Assembly (NCBI GenBank): GCA_017456905.1
Contig: JAFTIL010000017.1
Location: 27,081-91,080 of the forward strand
Direction of reading: 5' to 3'
Length of the DNA stretch: 64,000 nt
Origin: Clostridia bacterium
Lineage (GTDB): Bacteria > Bacillota > Clostridia > Oscillospirales > CAG-272
Shown here in pieces: positions 55,448 to 63,895 of this stretch. Each line of letters starts with the position of its first letter. Position 1 is the stretch's first letter. Position numbers and translations under genes: made by a program. The notes below the pieces were generated by a model. It had not been told where the DNA came from. It searched no databases and saw nothing but the letters and a program-made list of their open reading frames with translations.

Positions 55448-56350
55448 ATGGCTACCTTGTCTCTTTCCGCGCCCGCCAAGATCAATTTGTTTCTGGATAT
55501 TACGGGTCGCCGACCTGACGGTTATCACACCATCAGCGGTGTGATGCAATCTGTAAGCCTCTGTGATACCGTCACCCTGACACTGTCTCCTGCGGCTGAG
55601 GGGGAAGAACCCCGCCGCACCCTGACCTGTACCAATCCCGATCTGCCTACCGATGGAAAAAATTTGGGACTCCGTGCGGCAGAGGCTTTTTTCGCCGCTA
55701 CCGGAAAGGGAAATGCCCATCTGCATATCCACATTGAAAAACGCATACCTGCCGCCGCAGGTATGGCGGGGGGGAGCACCGACGCCGCCGCCGTACTGAA
55801 AGGACTGAATGAGCTTACGGGTAGGCCTTTAACGTCCGAAGAACTTTGCCGCATTGGTCTTTCCTTGGGCGCTGACGTACCATTCTGTGTCACAGGCGGC
55901 GCACAGATCACCGAGGGGGTCGGGGAGATCCTTACCCCTTGCGGCCCTCTGCCTCCTTGCTATCTGGTCATCGCTTGCGCGGGAGAAGGTGTGTCAACCC
56001 CTGCCGCCTACAAGAAGCTGGACGAGATGTACGAAAATTTTGACGGTACGGCCTACATTTCCAAGACCGATGCGCTGGTCGCCCAATTGGGTGCCTTGAA
56101 AAATTGTGACCTCTGTGGAGCAGGGAAGTACGCTTACAATATTTTCGAGGCCGCCGTCCTGCCTACTCACAGCAAAGCGGGAAATATCAAAAGGACCCTC
56201 GTGGAGGTAGGTGCTGTCTTTGCCATGATGAGCGGCAGCGGCCCCTCGGTGTTTGGGGCGTTTGACGATGAAAAGGCGGCCCGTACCGCCGCGGAATTGT
56301 TGCAAAATCAGGACATCCCCGCATGGGTTTGTGAGCCGATAGTAAAGTAA
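55448..56350 (+). CDS. ispE: 4-diphosphocytidyl-2-C-methyl-D-erythritol kinase
   Basis: 300 aa, GHMP kinase. SAPAKINLFLDITGRRPDGYH and the ATP loop PAAAGMAGGSTDAAA are clear; MMSGSGPSVFGAFDD near the end is GHMP motif 3. It phosphorylates CDP-methylerythritol in the MEP isoprenoid pathway. It sits between lacZ (3 bases) and a GH78-like gene, an odd spot for a housekeeping gene. Confidence 0.96.
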   Translation: MATLSLSAPAKINLFLDITGRRPDGYHTISGVMQSVSLCDTVTLTLSPAAEGEEPRRTLTCTNPDLPTDGKNLGLRAAEAFFAATGKGNAHLHIHIEKRIPAAAGMAGGSTDAAAVLKGLNELTGRPLTSEELCRIGLSLGADVPFCVTGGAQITEGVGEILTPCGPLPPCYLVIACAGEGVSTPAAYKKLDEMYENFDGTAYISKTDALVAQLGALKNCDLCGAGKYAYNIFEAAVLPTHSKAGNIKRTLVEVGAVFAMMSGSGPSVFGAFDDEKAARTAAELLQNQDIPAWVCEPIVK

Positions 56351-56378
56351 TAAAATTAAAGATAAGGAAGGTGTTCCT

Positions 56379-58532
56379 ATGTCCACTCCCTTTACCTGCG
56401 CCGCCTGGATCTGGCGCAAAGATATCCCCGGCATCGATGAATTCTGCGACTTCGTTTCGTCTTTTGATGCGCCCAAGACCGAGGACAAGAGGTACTATTT
56501 GTCCATCGCCTCGGACTCTAACTATACCGTTTGGCTGAACGGTGAGCTGGCCGCCTTCGGCCAGTACGCCGACTACCCTGACTATAAGGTCTATGACCGT
56601 GTGGAGATTACCGATTATGTGAAGGATGGTCGCAACCATGTGGCCGTCACCGTCTGGTATTACGGTATAGACTCCCAGACCTATCAAAAGGGCGAGGCGG
56701 GTTTGATCTACGAGATCGCTGACGATGTAGGGAATATCCTTGACTATACGAGCGAAAACACGCTCTCCCGTAAGTCTCTCGACTACATTTCAGGTAAGGG
56801 TTCCCTCATCTCAGGTCAGCTTGGTCCTACTTATCACTATGATATCAAGGGCTACGACGGCTTCCGTGAGCCGGACTATATGCCCACAGGCTTTGAAATG
56901 AGCCGTACTGTACCCACCATTTCTACCGACTTTCACATCCGCCCCAACAAGAAGCTGACCCTTGAGCCTCGTATGCAGGGACAGTTTTTCGGTACGGGTG
57001 CGTTCACTTATACCGATCCCACGCCTCATCCCCATGTCAATATGCAGTACGCCCCCCTTTCCTACCGCTTCTTCGGGGAGCTTCGCAAGGAGGGAGACAT
57101 CAAGATGACCCAGCCTACCCGTCTCGCTTTGGGCGACAGCGACAAGGACAAGACGGGCATCTACTTCATCATCGACCTCTATGAGGAGACGGCAGGCTTC
57201 CTTGACATTGATCTGGAGGTTCCCCACGACTGTCAGGTGGACATCGGGTTTGGTGAGCATCTGTATGACGGTCGTTGTCGTACCTCCATCCGCGGCTTTT
57301 TCTGTGATCTGTACTTAAAGAAGGGGAGGAATCAATATCTACACACCTTCCGCCGCTTCGGTTGCCGTTATCTCCAGTTCTTTGTCCACGCTCACGAGGT
57401 CACGGTGCATTATGCGGGCGTCCGTCCCACCATCTATCCCTTCAACGTCAAGAATTACCAATCGGGCAACCTGCTCCGTGATACCATCTACAAGGTCTGC
57501 GAGAACACTCTCATTCATTGTCATCACGAGCATTACGAGGATTGCCCTTGGCGTGAGCAGGCGCTCTATACCATGGACTCCCGCAACCAGATGCTCTGTG
57601 GCTATTACGCGTTCAATGAATTTGAGGCGCCCCGCGCCTCGCTGGAGTTGATCGCCCACGGTGTCCGCTCTGATGGTCTGCTCATGCTCTGCTATCCCGC
57701 AGGACTGGACTTCCCCATCCCCGCCTTTTCCTGTATGTACTTTGTGCAGATGGAGGAATACCTCCGTTATTCGGGGGATACCACCCTGGCCGCCACTTAT
57801 TTTGACCAACTGGATATTATCATCAACACCTTCCATAAGAAGGTACAACCCGAGGGTGTCATCGAGAATTTCTACGGCAAAGGTCCCACCGGAAAGAATG
57901 ACTACTGGAACTTCTATGAATGGTCGGCGACCATGAACGGCCACTTTGGAACGGTAGATAGACGGTTGGAGTGCCCCATCAACTGCTTCTATTCGCTGGC
58001 TATGCAGTCCTTCGCCAAGATTTGTGACGCACTGGGCAAGGACGAGTACGCCGCTGATTTGCGGGCACGGGTGAAGGCGCTCAACGCCGCCATTGCCAAG
58101 ATGTTTTACAACTCCGAGAGTAAACTGTTTGAGTCTTTTGAAAACGTTCACCACGGCTGGTATACTGTGCTGACCCAATCCCTGGCCATGCTCTGCGGTG
58201 CTGCCGAGGGGGTGGATACCACGGTGATGCTTCAGGCCATGGCCACCAACGGAAAGACCGAGGTGGGTATCGACCTGGTGCCCAACACCCTGTCCATGAA
58301 TGCATTCCGTTTCGACGCCCTTTTGGCGGTGGACAAGGAGAAGTATGCCTCCGTCATCCTGGATGAGTTGGATCGTGACTACCTCTATATGCTCTGCGGC
58401 GGCGCCACCACCTTCTGGGAGACCATCATCGGTGCTTCTGATTTCGCTGATGCAGGCAGCCTTTGCCACGGCTGGAGTGCTTTGCCTGTGTATTATTACG
58501 AGTTGCTGCACGATGATGGAATCAAGAAGTGA
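56379..58532 (+). CDS. GH78-like alpha-L-rhamnosidase-type enzyme
   Basis: 717 aa. N-terminal beta domains (AAWIWRKDIPG, YTVWLNGELAAFGQYADYP) and a C-terminal (alpha/alpha)6 barrel. HYEDCPWREQALYTMDSRNQ is close to the rhamnosidase CPQRDER block, ATTFWETIIG resembles the final catalytic Glu region, and CHGWSALPVYYYELL the end. Exact substrate is open. No signal peptide. AAGGAAGG precedes the ATG; it follows ispE by 28 bases. Confidence 0.85.
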   Translation: MSTPFTCAAWIWRKDIPGIDEFCDFVSSFDAPKTEDKRYYLSIASDSNYTVWLNGELAAFGQYADYPDYKVYDRVEITDYVKDGRNHVAVTVWYYGIDSQTYQKGEAGLIYEIADDVGNILDYTSENTLSRKSLDYISGKGSLISGQLGPTYHYDIKGYDGFREPDYMPTGFEMSRTVPTISTDFHIRPNKKLTLEPRMQGQFFGTGAFTYTDPTPHPHVNMQYAPLSYRFFGELRKEGDIKMTQPTRLALGDSDKDKTGIYFIIDLYEETAGFLDIDLEVPHDCQVDIGFGEHLYDGRCRTSIRGFFCDLYLKKGRNQYLHTFRRFGCRYLQFFVHAHEVTVHYAGVRPTIYPFNVKNYQSGNLLRDTIYKVCENTLIHCHHEHYEDCPWREQALYTMDSRNQMLCGYYAFNEFEAPRASLELIAHGVRSDGLLMLCYPAGLDFPIPAFSCMYFVQMEEYLRYSGDTTLAATYFDQLDIIINTFHKKVQPEGVIENFYGKGPTGKNDYWNFYEWSATMNGHFGTVDRRLECPINCFYSLAMQSFAKICDALGKDEYAADLRARVKALNAAIAKMFYNSESKLFESFENVHHGWYTVLTQSLAMLCGAAEGVDTTVMLQAMATNGKTEVGIDLVPNTLSMNAFRFDALLAVDKEKYASVILDELDRDYLYMLCGGATTFWETIIGASDFADAGSLCHGWSALPVYYYELLHDDGIKK

Positions 58533-58597
58533 TTCTCAATTATGTGGCTTTAGGCAAATTGCATATTTGATCGGCCTGAATTTTGTGACTTCGGACA

Positions 58598-58626
58598 TTT
58601 TCATTGGACGTGAATTGTGATATAAT
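58598..58626 (+). promoter_or_regulatory. Promoter for surface protein copy C
   Basis: TATAAT preceded by TGTGA; the -35 (TTTTCA) is weak. The leader has a 7-bp hairpin (TTGGATC with GATCCGA) near 58638-58661. Confidence 0.65.
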
Positions 58627-58683
58627 ATTACCATGGGTTGGATCGGTCAAGCGTGATCCGACGCGAAAGGAGAAATACATAAT

Positions 58684-60267
58684 ATGAAAATGAGAAAAAT
58701 ATTGGCGGCTCTCATCGCCGCCGTCATGGTGCTGTCTATGGTCCCCGTTATGGCTGTGACCGTCTCTGCCGTTGACATTGAAGGCGACTGGATCACCTGC
58801 CGCTCCGCCAACGACTACGACGAGGAACAAGAGAACGGCTCCTATAAGCCCGCTCCCGGCTACCACTATACTTCCGATGGCTTTGAGACCATCGGTGCCG
58901 ACTACACCAACACCATGCCCTATTTCCACGTTATGTCTCGCGAGGCTCAGTCTTTGAAGGAAGGCATCTATCTGGAGGTTCGCGTGGACGAATTCGACTA
59001 CAACGGCTGGCTCTCCTTTACTCTTTGGGATAGTGAGAACTTTTCTATTCTGGATACGAACGGTTACGGCTCCGGCTGGAGCAGTCTTGTCAATGGCAAT
59101 GTCTCAGGTGGCGCGGCTTCCGTGGACAGTAGCATCGTTCTTGAGGACGGCAACGACATCGGTGAACAGAGCTTTATGACCGGACTTGGCAAGACCTCTG
59201 CCACTCCCACTAAGGATGACGAGGGCAGACAGATCTATACCCTGGAAGTCAACTACGACGGTTCTCAGTATAACATCTTGGTTTGCGGCGAACTGGTTGC
59301 GGGTGGAAAAGAGATCACCGAGCTGTTTAATAAGATCAGTCCGGATGGTGACTTCTATATCGGTCTCGCTATGTTCAGCGCTACCACGGGCGGCAAGGCA
59401 AATCTGTCCATTCTCAAGTACGGCACTTCCAAGGACGATGCCTCTACTCCCGTCGGCTCTGATAGAGCAGAGCCTGAGACCAATGCCAACGTGTTTCCCG
59501 ATATGATGCCTGCTGACGGTGTTGAGGCAAATCAGCCTGCCTTCCGCTACGATGCTTCCCTGTATTCTGCTCCCCAGGTGGCAAACGCAGACGTTACCGC
59601 ATTGGGTGACAATGCCTTCCGCTTTACTTCCAGAACCGAGGATATGTATTTCCGTTGGCTCGTCAGCAACACCGTATCCTATGATGCTGTTGATTTTCCC
59701 GTTGTCGCCTTCATGGTCCGTAGCTATGATGCTTCCGGCGGCGCTGTGTACTACTGCTCCGGAGATCGTATGGCTGCCGATGCCGAGCATATGACTTCCT
59801 GGGGGCTGTGGGATGAAGGCTGTCTTGAATACAAGGACGAAGACGGCGTGTACTATAACATGGTCGTGGTTGACCTTTCTGAGCAGTGGGAGGGTCGTAT
59901 CAACCTGATCCGTTTTGATTTCTTTGATCTCGATGTCAGCGACGAAGACGATGCTTCCTTTGATTTTTGTTGGGCAGGTACCTTCCGTTCTGTCGAAGAG
60001 GCTCAGGCTTATACCGTAGCATGGGCTGGAGAAAACGGCTTGAGTGATGTGGAGGACGAAGAGCCTACAGAAGAGCCCACCGAAACTCCTACCGAGGCCC
60101 CCACCGAGGAAGCGACCAATGCTCCTGAGGCGAGCACCAACGCCGAAGCTAAGACCGAGGCTCCCAAGACCGAGGATAAGAAGGGATGTGGCGCCGTGAT
60201 GGGCTCTGCCGCCGTTCTTCTGACGGCCGTTGCCGCTGCCTTCTGCCTCAAGCGCAGGGAAGATTGA
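58684..60267 (+). CDS. Surface-anchored protein with two beta-sandwich-like domains, copy C
   Basis: 527 aa, third member of the family, more than 28 kb from copies A and B. Signal peptide cut after VSAVD; domain one has DGDFYIGLAMFSA; domain two has GRINLIRFDFFDLDV and WAGTFRSVEEAQAY. Linker EEPTEEPTETPTEAPTEEA and tail GCGAVMGS, hydrophobic segment, KRRED. All three share the Gly-Cys tail. AAAGGAGA precedes the ATG. Confidence 0.8.
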   Translation: MKMRKILAALIAAVMVLSMVPVMAVTVSAVDIEGDWITCRSANDYDEEQENGSYKPAPGYHYTSDGFETIGADYTNTMPYFHVMSREAQSLKEGIYLEVRVDEFDYNGWLSFTLWDSENFSILDTNGYGSGWSSLVNGNVSGGAASVDSSIVLEDGNDIGEQSFMTGLGKTSATPTKDDEGRQIYTLEVNYDGSQYNILVCGELVAGGKEITELFNKISPDGDFYIGLAMFSATTGGKANLSILKYGTSKDDASTPVGSDRAEPETNANVFPDMMPADGVEANQPAFRYDASLYSAPQVANADVTALGDNAFRFTSRTEDMYFRWLVSNTVSYDAVDFPVVAFMVRSYDASGGAVYYCSGDRMAADAEHMTSWGLWDEGCLEYKDEDGVYYNMVVVDLSEQWEGRINLIRFDFFDLDVSDEDDASFDFCWAGTFRSVEEAQAYTVAWAGENGLSDVEDEEPTEEPTETPTEAPTEEATNAPEASTNAEAKTEAPKTEDKKGCGAVMGSAAVLLTAVAAAFCLKRRED

Positions 60268-60297
60268 CTCTTAGGGTGACATTCGCCCTGAAATACG

Positions 60298-60336
60298 AAC
60301 AGGCTGTTTCGCGTTCGGCGAAACAGCCTGTTTTTG
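60298..60336 (+). terminator. Terminator of surface protein copy C
   Basis: ACAGGCTGTTTCGC-GTTCG-GCGAAACAGCCTGT, then TTTTG. A perfect 14-bp stem. Confidence 0.9.
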
Positions 60337-60354
60337 TAAAAAGCGTTTTAAAAA

Positions 60355-60388
60355 TGAAAAACCCCTTGCATAAGCAAGGGGTTTTCTA
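60355..60388 (-). terminator. Terminator of the tRNA cluster
   Basis: AAAACCCCTTGC-TTAT-GCAAGGGGTTTT on the minus strand, then TCATTTTT, directly after the last tRNA. A/T symmetry would also work rightward. Confidence 0.8.
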
Positions 60389-60466
60389 TGGGGTGAGTAG
60401 TGGGAGTCGAACCCATGACCTCCAGGGCCACAACCTGGCGCTCTAACCAACTGAGCTATACCCACC
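60389..60466 (-). tRNA. tRNA-His (anticodon GTG)
   Basis: The minus strand gives an extra 5' G (G-1) typical of tRNA-His, D arm GCTCAGTTGGTTAGAGC, anticodon loop TTGTGGC within CCAGG...CCTGG, T arm with GGTTCGACTCC and encoded CCA. Confidence 0.95.
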
Positions 60467-60495
60467 ATGGGAAGAAAAACGTCTTAAAAAGACAC

Positions 60496-60572
<77 letters not shown>

Positions 60573-60578
60573 ATACAT

Positions 60579-60652
60579 TGGAGCGAGTGATGGGAATCGA
60601 ACCCACGCGACCAGCTTGGAAGGCTGGGATTCTACCATTGAACTACACTCGC
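60579..60652 (-). tRNA. tRNA-Gly (anticodon TCC)
   Basis: Acceptor GCGAGTG pairs with CACTCGC; D arm GTTCAATGGTAGAA; anticodon loop CTTCCAA within CCAGC...GCTGG; T arm GGTTCGATTCC; CCA encoded. First of the three tRNAs. Confidence 0.95.
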
Positions 60653-60680
60653 AGAAGCCCTGTTTTCAAACCGCTTGGAT

Positions 60681-60709
60681 ATTATATCACAAAGGAAAGG
60701 GTTTGTCAA
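60681..60709 (-). promoter_or_regulatory. Promoter of the tRNA cluster
   Basis: Minus strand TTGACA, 17 bases, TATAAT preceded by TGTGA. Both hexamers are perfect. Confidence 0.9.
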
Positions 60710-60812
60710 GGCCTTTTCGGAAAAAATTTGACTGTAATTTCAGAAAAAACACCTGTTTGTGATAGAACTTTTTGTCGTTCGAAAAATAATATATATTTTT
60801 TAACGAAATACC

Positions 60813-60841
60813 TTGACAGGCGAGGTATCTTGTGATATAAT
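60813..60841 (+). promoter_or_regulatory. Promoter of the PadR-HAAS-DUF4097 cluster
   Basis: TTGACA, 17 bases, TATAAT preceded by TGTGA. About 105 bases of leader follow before TTG 60951. Confidence 0.85.
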
Positions 60842-60950
60842 GTATTTGACAGGAACGAAGGATTGGGCGAAAGCCGGCGATCCAAAAGCACGTTCATGTT
60901 TAACGAGAAGTTTATTTATGCCGCCATTTGGCGACGGAAGGGAGGTTGCC

Positions 60951-61301
60951 TTGTCTATTACGGCAGATTTGATCCGAGGACATACCGATACCATCATCCT
61001 TGCTGCCCTCATGTCAGAGGACAGCTACGGCTACCGTATCAGCCGCATGATCTCCAAACAGACCGACGGTCGGTTCGAAATGAAAGAAGCCACCTTGTAT
61101 ACCGCTTTTAAGCGGTTGGAGGAGTCGGGATATATCTCTTCTTATTGGGGAGAGGAGGGCACGGGGGCCCGCCGCCGCTATTACGCCATTACCGCCAAGG
61201 GCAGGGAAGCCTATACAAGGCTTCTGCACGAGTGGGCGGAAGCAGGCGAGCTCATCGAAAGGTTGATCAAAGCCCCTTCGGTCGGGGTGGATAACATATG
61301 A
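60951..61301 (+). CDS. PadR-family transcriptional regulator, TTG start
   Basis: 116 aa, winged helix: GHTDTIILAALMSEDSYGYR, MKEATLYTAFKRLEESGYIS and GARRRYYAITAKGREAY are the PadR signature. TTG 60951 is chosen since GGGAGG lies 5 bases upstream and the product then starts SITADLIRG like its relatives. PadR next to HAAS and DUF4097 genes is a common envelope-stress arrangement in Firmicutes. Confidence 0.9.
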   Translation: MSITADLIRGHTDTIILAALMSEDSYGYRISRMISKQTDGRFEMKEATLYTAFKRLEESGYISSYWGEEGTGARRRYYAITAKGREAYTRLLHEWAEAGELIERLIKAPSVGVDNI

Positions 61302-61320
61302 CGGGAAGGAGTATAAACTC

Positions 61321-62061
61321 ATGAAAGCAAAGCTGAAAGATTACATTGACATCATTTTTACGGATGCTCCCAATACGTACCGCGCTTATGAATTAAAGGA
61401 AGAAATGTATACCGACCTCTGTGAGAAATACGATGATCTTGTCGCAGAGGGGAAAACTCCCGCCTCGGCCTATCACGCAGTCATTTCGGGCGTGGGAGAT
61501 ATCAGCGAACTCATCGAGGAACTGAAGAAAGAGGTAGGCGGAGGTTCTTCTGAAGAAACAAACGAAGCCAAGGAGCAGCCTAAAGGGGAGCGCACCTACA
61601 CCGTCGAGGAGCAGGAGAGTATCAGAAAATACCGTAATCGCGGTGCCGTCATGACGGCGCTGTCGGTGGCCATGTATACCATTTGCTGGCTTCCCTTAGT
61701 GGTTTTGGGCGCCCTTTGGGATGAAGTGGGCGGCATCGTTGGCCTCGTAGTCATGTTTTTGATGATCGCCGCCGCCACTGCGCTGAATATTATCCACGGT
61801 ATGACCAAGCCTGAATGCCTGCGCGACGGCAGAAACGATCGTGATGAGGATGACGACAACGATGAAGACGGGGTTCGCAATGAAAAGACGGGGCGCCACG
61901 CCGTGTTCAAGGCCGTCAGCGGAGCGTTCTGGCTTGTCGTGCTGGCGGTGTATCTTGGCGTTAGCTTCTGGAGCGGCGCGTGGCATATCACCTGGCTCAT
62001 CTGGCTGATTGCCGCCGCTGTGGAAAACATTGTCAAGGCCTGTTTTGACCTGCGTTCCTGA
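61321..62061 (+). CDS. HAAS/DUF1700-type membrane protein
   Basis: 246 aa. Cytosolic HAAS-like helical domain (about 1-80: LKEEMYTDLCEKYDDLVAEGK and GVGDISELIEELKKEV), then four hydrophobic segments (LSVAMYTICWLPLVVLGALW, VGLVVMFLMIAAATALNII, AVSGAFWLVVLAVYLGVSFW, TWLIWLIAAAVENIVK) with an Asp/Glu-rich loop between the second and third. It probably works with the PadR protein just before it. Confidence 0.85.
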   Translation: MKAKLKDYIDIIFTDAPNTYRAYELKEEMYTDLCEKYDDLVAEGKTPASAYHAVISGVGDISELIEELKKEVGGGSSEETNEAKEQPKGERTYTVEEQESIRKYRNRGAVMTALSVAMYTICWLPLVVLGALWDEVGGIVGLVVMFLMIAAATALNIIHGMTKPECLRDGRNDRDEDDDNDEDGVRNEKTGRHAVFKAVSGAFWLVVLAVYLGVSFWSGAWHITWLIWLIAAAVENIVKACFDLRS

Positions 62062-62080
62062 CCCGTGAAGGGAGGCTATT

Positions 62081-62995
62081 ATGAATTATAATTATTATAA
62101 TGTAAAGAAACCCGATAACAAACCCATAAATAAGGGCGCCGTGGCGCGCATTATCGTCTGGTCTGTGGTGCTTTTGTTGCTCGTAGGGGTGTTTGCATGC
62201 GCTATGATGCTGGACGGCGAATGGTCGGTTTATGGCTTCAGCCTCGGAGGATATGATTATAATGATGCTAACTATCATAGAGGGAACGGCGCGACCCGGG
62301 AGACCGTCAAGAGCTTGTCGGTGGATTGGCCCGCGGGAGAAGTGATCATCATGCCCTCCGACACCGACGAAGTGGTGATCACCGAAGAATTTGACGGAGA
62401 CGATGCCCTCCGCCTGCGCTGGTGTGTTGAGGACGGAGAGTTGAAGATCAAATACAGAAGCCCTGTCGGCTTTGGCAATATCTCTGCGCCGTCTAAAAAA
62501 TTAACGGTTGCCATCCCCGCGAGTATGCTGGCGTCCATGGAAAAAGTGGAGCTTGAGCTTGTTTCATCTAACCTGACGATCATTGGCATGAGTGCCGATG
62601 ATGCAGATATCGTCGTGGTATCGGGGACGGTGGACATGAACTGCGGATTCATTGATTCCCTTGATGTAGAGACGGTCAGTGGTAATGTTAAGTTTACGGG
62701 CACTTTCAAGGAGGCTGATTTTGATGGCGTTTCGGCCAAGATCGAGTTGTTCTTGGGAGATGGCGTATCTAGAGTCAATGTGGATACCGTCAGCGGGGAT
62801 GTGTCGGTGATCCTGCCTGAGACGGTTCCCGGTTTTGAAGCGACGATGGATGGCGTCAGCGGTTCGGTCGGTGTTCACGGCTTTGATGATCTGACAAAAA
62901 CCAGAGACTATTGCCGATATGGCGACGGTAGCATCAAGATTAGCGTGGAGGCGGTGTCGGGAAGTCTGAAGATTGGAAAAATCGTTGCCGATTGA
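62081..62995 (+). CDS. DUF4097-family beta-helix envelope protein
   Basis: 304 aa. One TM near 25-45 (IIVWSVVLLLLVGVFACAMM) then repeated beta-strand units (VEELELVSSNLTIIG-type, ADIVVVSGTVDMNCGF, LDVETVSGNVKFTG, VNVDTVSGDVSVILPE, ISVEAVSGSLKIG) typical of DUF4097 beta-solenoids. The role is unknown in this family. GGGAGG precedes the ATG. Confidence 0.88.
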   Translation: MNYNYYNVKKPDNKPINKGAVARIIVWSVVLLLLVGVFACAMMLDGEWSVYGFSLGGYDYNDANYHRGNGATRETVKSLSVDWPAGEVIIMPSDTDEVVITEEFDGDDALRLRWCVEDGELKIKYRSPVGFGNISAPSKKLTVAIPASMLASMEKVELELVSSNLTIIGMSADDADIVVVSGTVDMNCGFIDSLDVETVSGNVKFTGTFKEADFDGVSAKIELFLGDGVSRVNVDTVSGDVSVILPETVPGFEATMDGVSGSVGVHGFDDLTKTRDYCRYGDGSIKISVEAVSGSLKIGKIVAD

Positions 62996-63011
62996 TCGAA
63001 GGTGTGACGAT

Positions 63012-63500
63012 ATGAATTTTGAAATCAAAACCGTCTGCTTCACGGGCCATCGCGACATCCCCCATGATCATGCCTTTTCCTTGCCCCGAGTACTGGAAAG
63101 GGAACTGGTCACCCTCGTTGAGCGAGGGGCTACCGTCTTTCGTGCGGGAGGAGCTGTAGGGTTTGATACTGTAGCGGCGCTGAAGGTGCTGGAGCTTCGT
63201 GAAATCTATCCGCAGATTGAATTGGAGCTCATCCTTCCTTGCCGGAACCAGACTGAGCGTTGGCCCGAGGCGGAGATCCGCACTTATGAATATATTCTGG
63301 ACAAAGCTGACAGACACGAGTTTTTGTTCGAACGCTATGTCAGCGGATGTATGCTGGAAAGAAATCGGCGCTTGGTAAAGGGCAGTGACGTGTGCGTAGC
63401 TTATTGCTATCAGAATCGCGGCGGCACCCTATATACCATGACTCACGCCCTGAAGGAAGGGCTGGAGGTCATCAATCTGTTTGATGCTTTGGCGGAATAA
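63012..63500 (+). CDS. SLOG-superfamily protein, YpsA/DUF1273-like
   Basis: 162 aa. CFTGHRDIPHDH near the N-terminus, GGAVGFDTVAALKVLEL and LELILPCRNQTERWP are the SLOG/YpsA-type blocks that bind a nucleotide-like ligand. YpsA affects division in Bacillus; the role here is not known. ATG 63012 is preferred over the longer frame as GAAGGTG lies upstream. Confidence 0.85.
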   Translation: MNFEIKTVCFTGHRDIPHDHAFSLPRVLERELVTLVERGATVFRAGGAVGFDTVAALKVLELREIYPQIELELILPCRNQTERWPEAEIRTYEYILDKADRHEFLFERYVSGCMLERNRRLVKGSDVCVAYCYQNRGGTLYTMTHALKEGLEVINLFDALAE

Positions 63501-63526
63501 CCCCTTCCTAATTATAATGATGGATT

Positions 63527-63556
63527 GAGGCGAGCCCTTGTGGCTCGCCTCTTTTG
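63527..63556 (+). terminator. Terminator after the SLOG gene
   Basis: GAGGCGAGCC-CTTGT-GGCTCGCCTC, then TTTT: a perfect 10-bp stem. Confidence 0.88.
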
Positions 63557-63644
63557 GACTATTGCAAAGGAGTGTCCCAAGAGAAGGCGGATTTTGTCGT
63601 TAAAATATGTTAAATATGCACAATGAAAAAATGCCTTTTTCCGC

Positions 63645-63673
63645 TTGACAAATTTAAAATCCTGTGATATAAT
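63645..63673 (+). promoter_or_regulatory. rrn-type promoter P1
   Basis: TTGACA, 17 bases, TATAAT preceded by TGTGA. First of three tandem promoters in the 500-base gene-free right end. Confidence 0.85.
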
Positions 63674-63766
63674 ATTCAAGATTTCGACGAACCGCTTCGG
63701 CAGGATGACGAAAGACACCTCAATGAATGCTGAGAGAAAAAACTTGAAAAAGTTTTCCAAAACCTC

Positions 63767-63795
63767 TTGACAAACGGATTGGGATGTGGTATAAT
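63767..63795 (+). promoter_or_regulatory. rrn-type promoter P2
   Basis: TTGACA, 17 bases, TATAAT preceded by TGTGG, 122 bases after P1. An AT-rich UP-like tract lies upstream. Confidence 0.88.
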
Positions 63796-63860
63796 GAGCA
63801 ACACTTCCGCCCTTTGAAAGCGGCTTGAAAAAAGTTTTTAAAAAACTTTTGAAAAACCCC

Positions 63861-63889
63861 TTGACAAAGCGAGAAGGTTGTGGTATAAT
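63861..63889 (+). promoter_or_regulatory. rrn-type promoter P3
   Basis: TTGACA, 17 bases, TATAAT preceded by TGTGG, 94 bases after P2. The upstream tract (63826-63857) is rich in A and T runs like an UP element. Confidence 0.9.
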
Positions 63890-63895
63890 ACCAAG

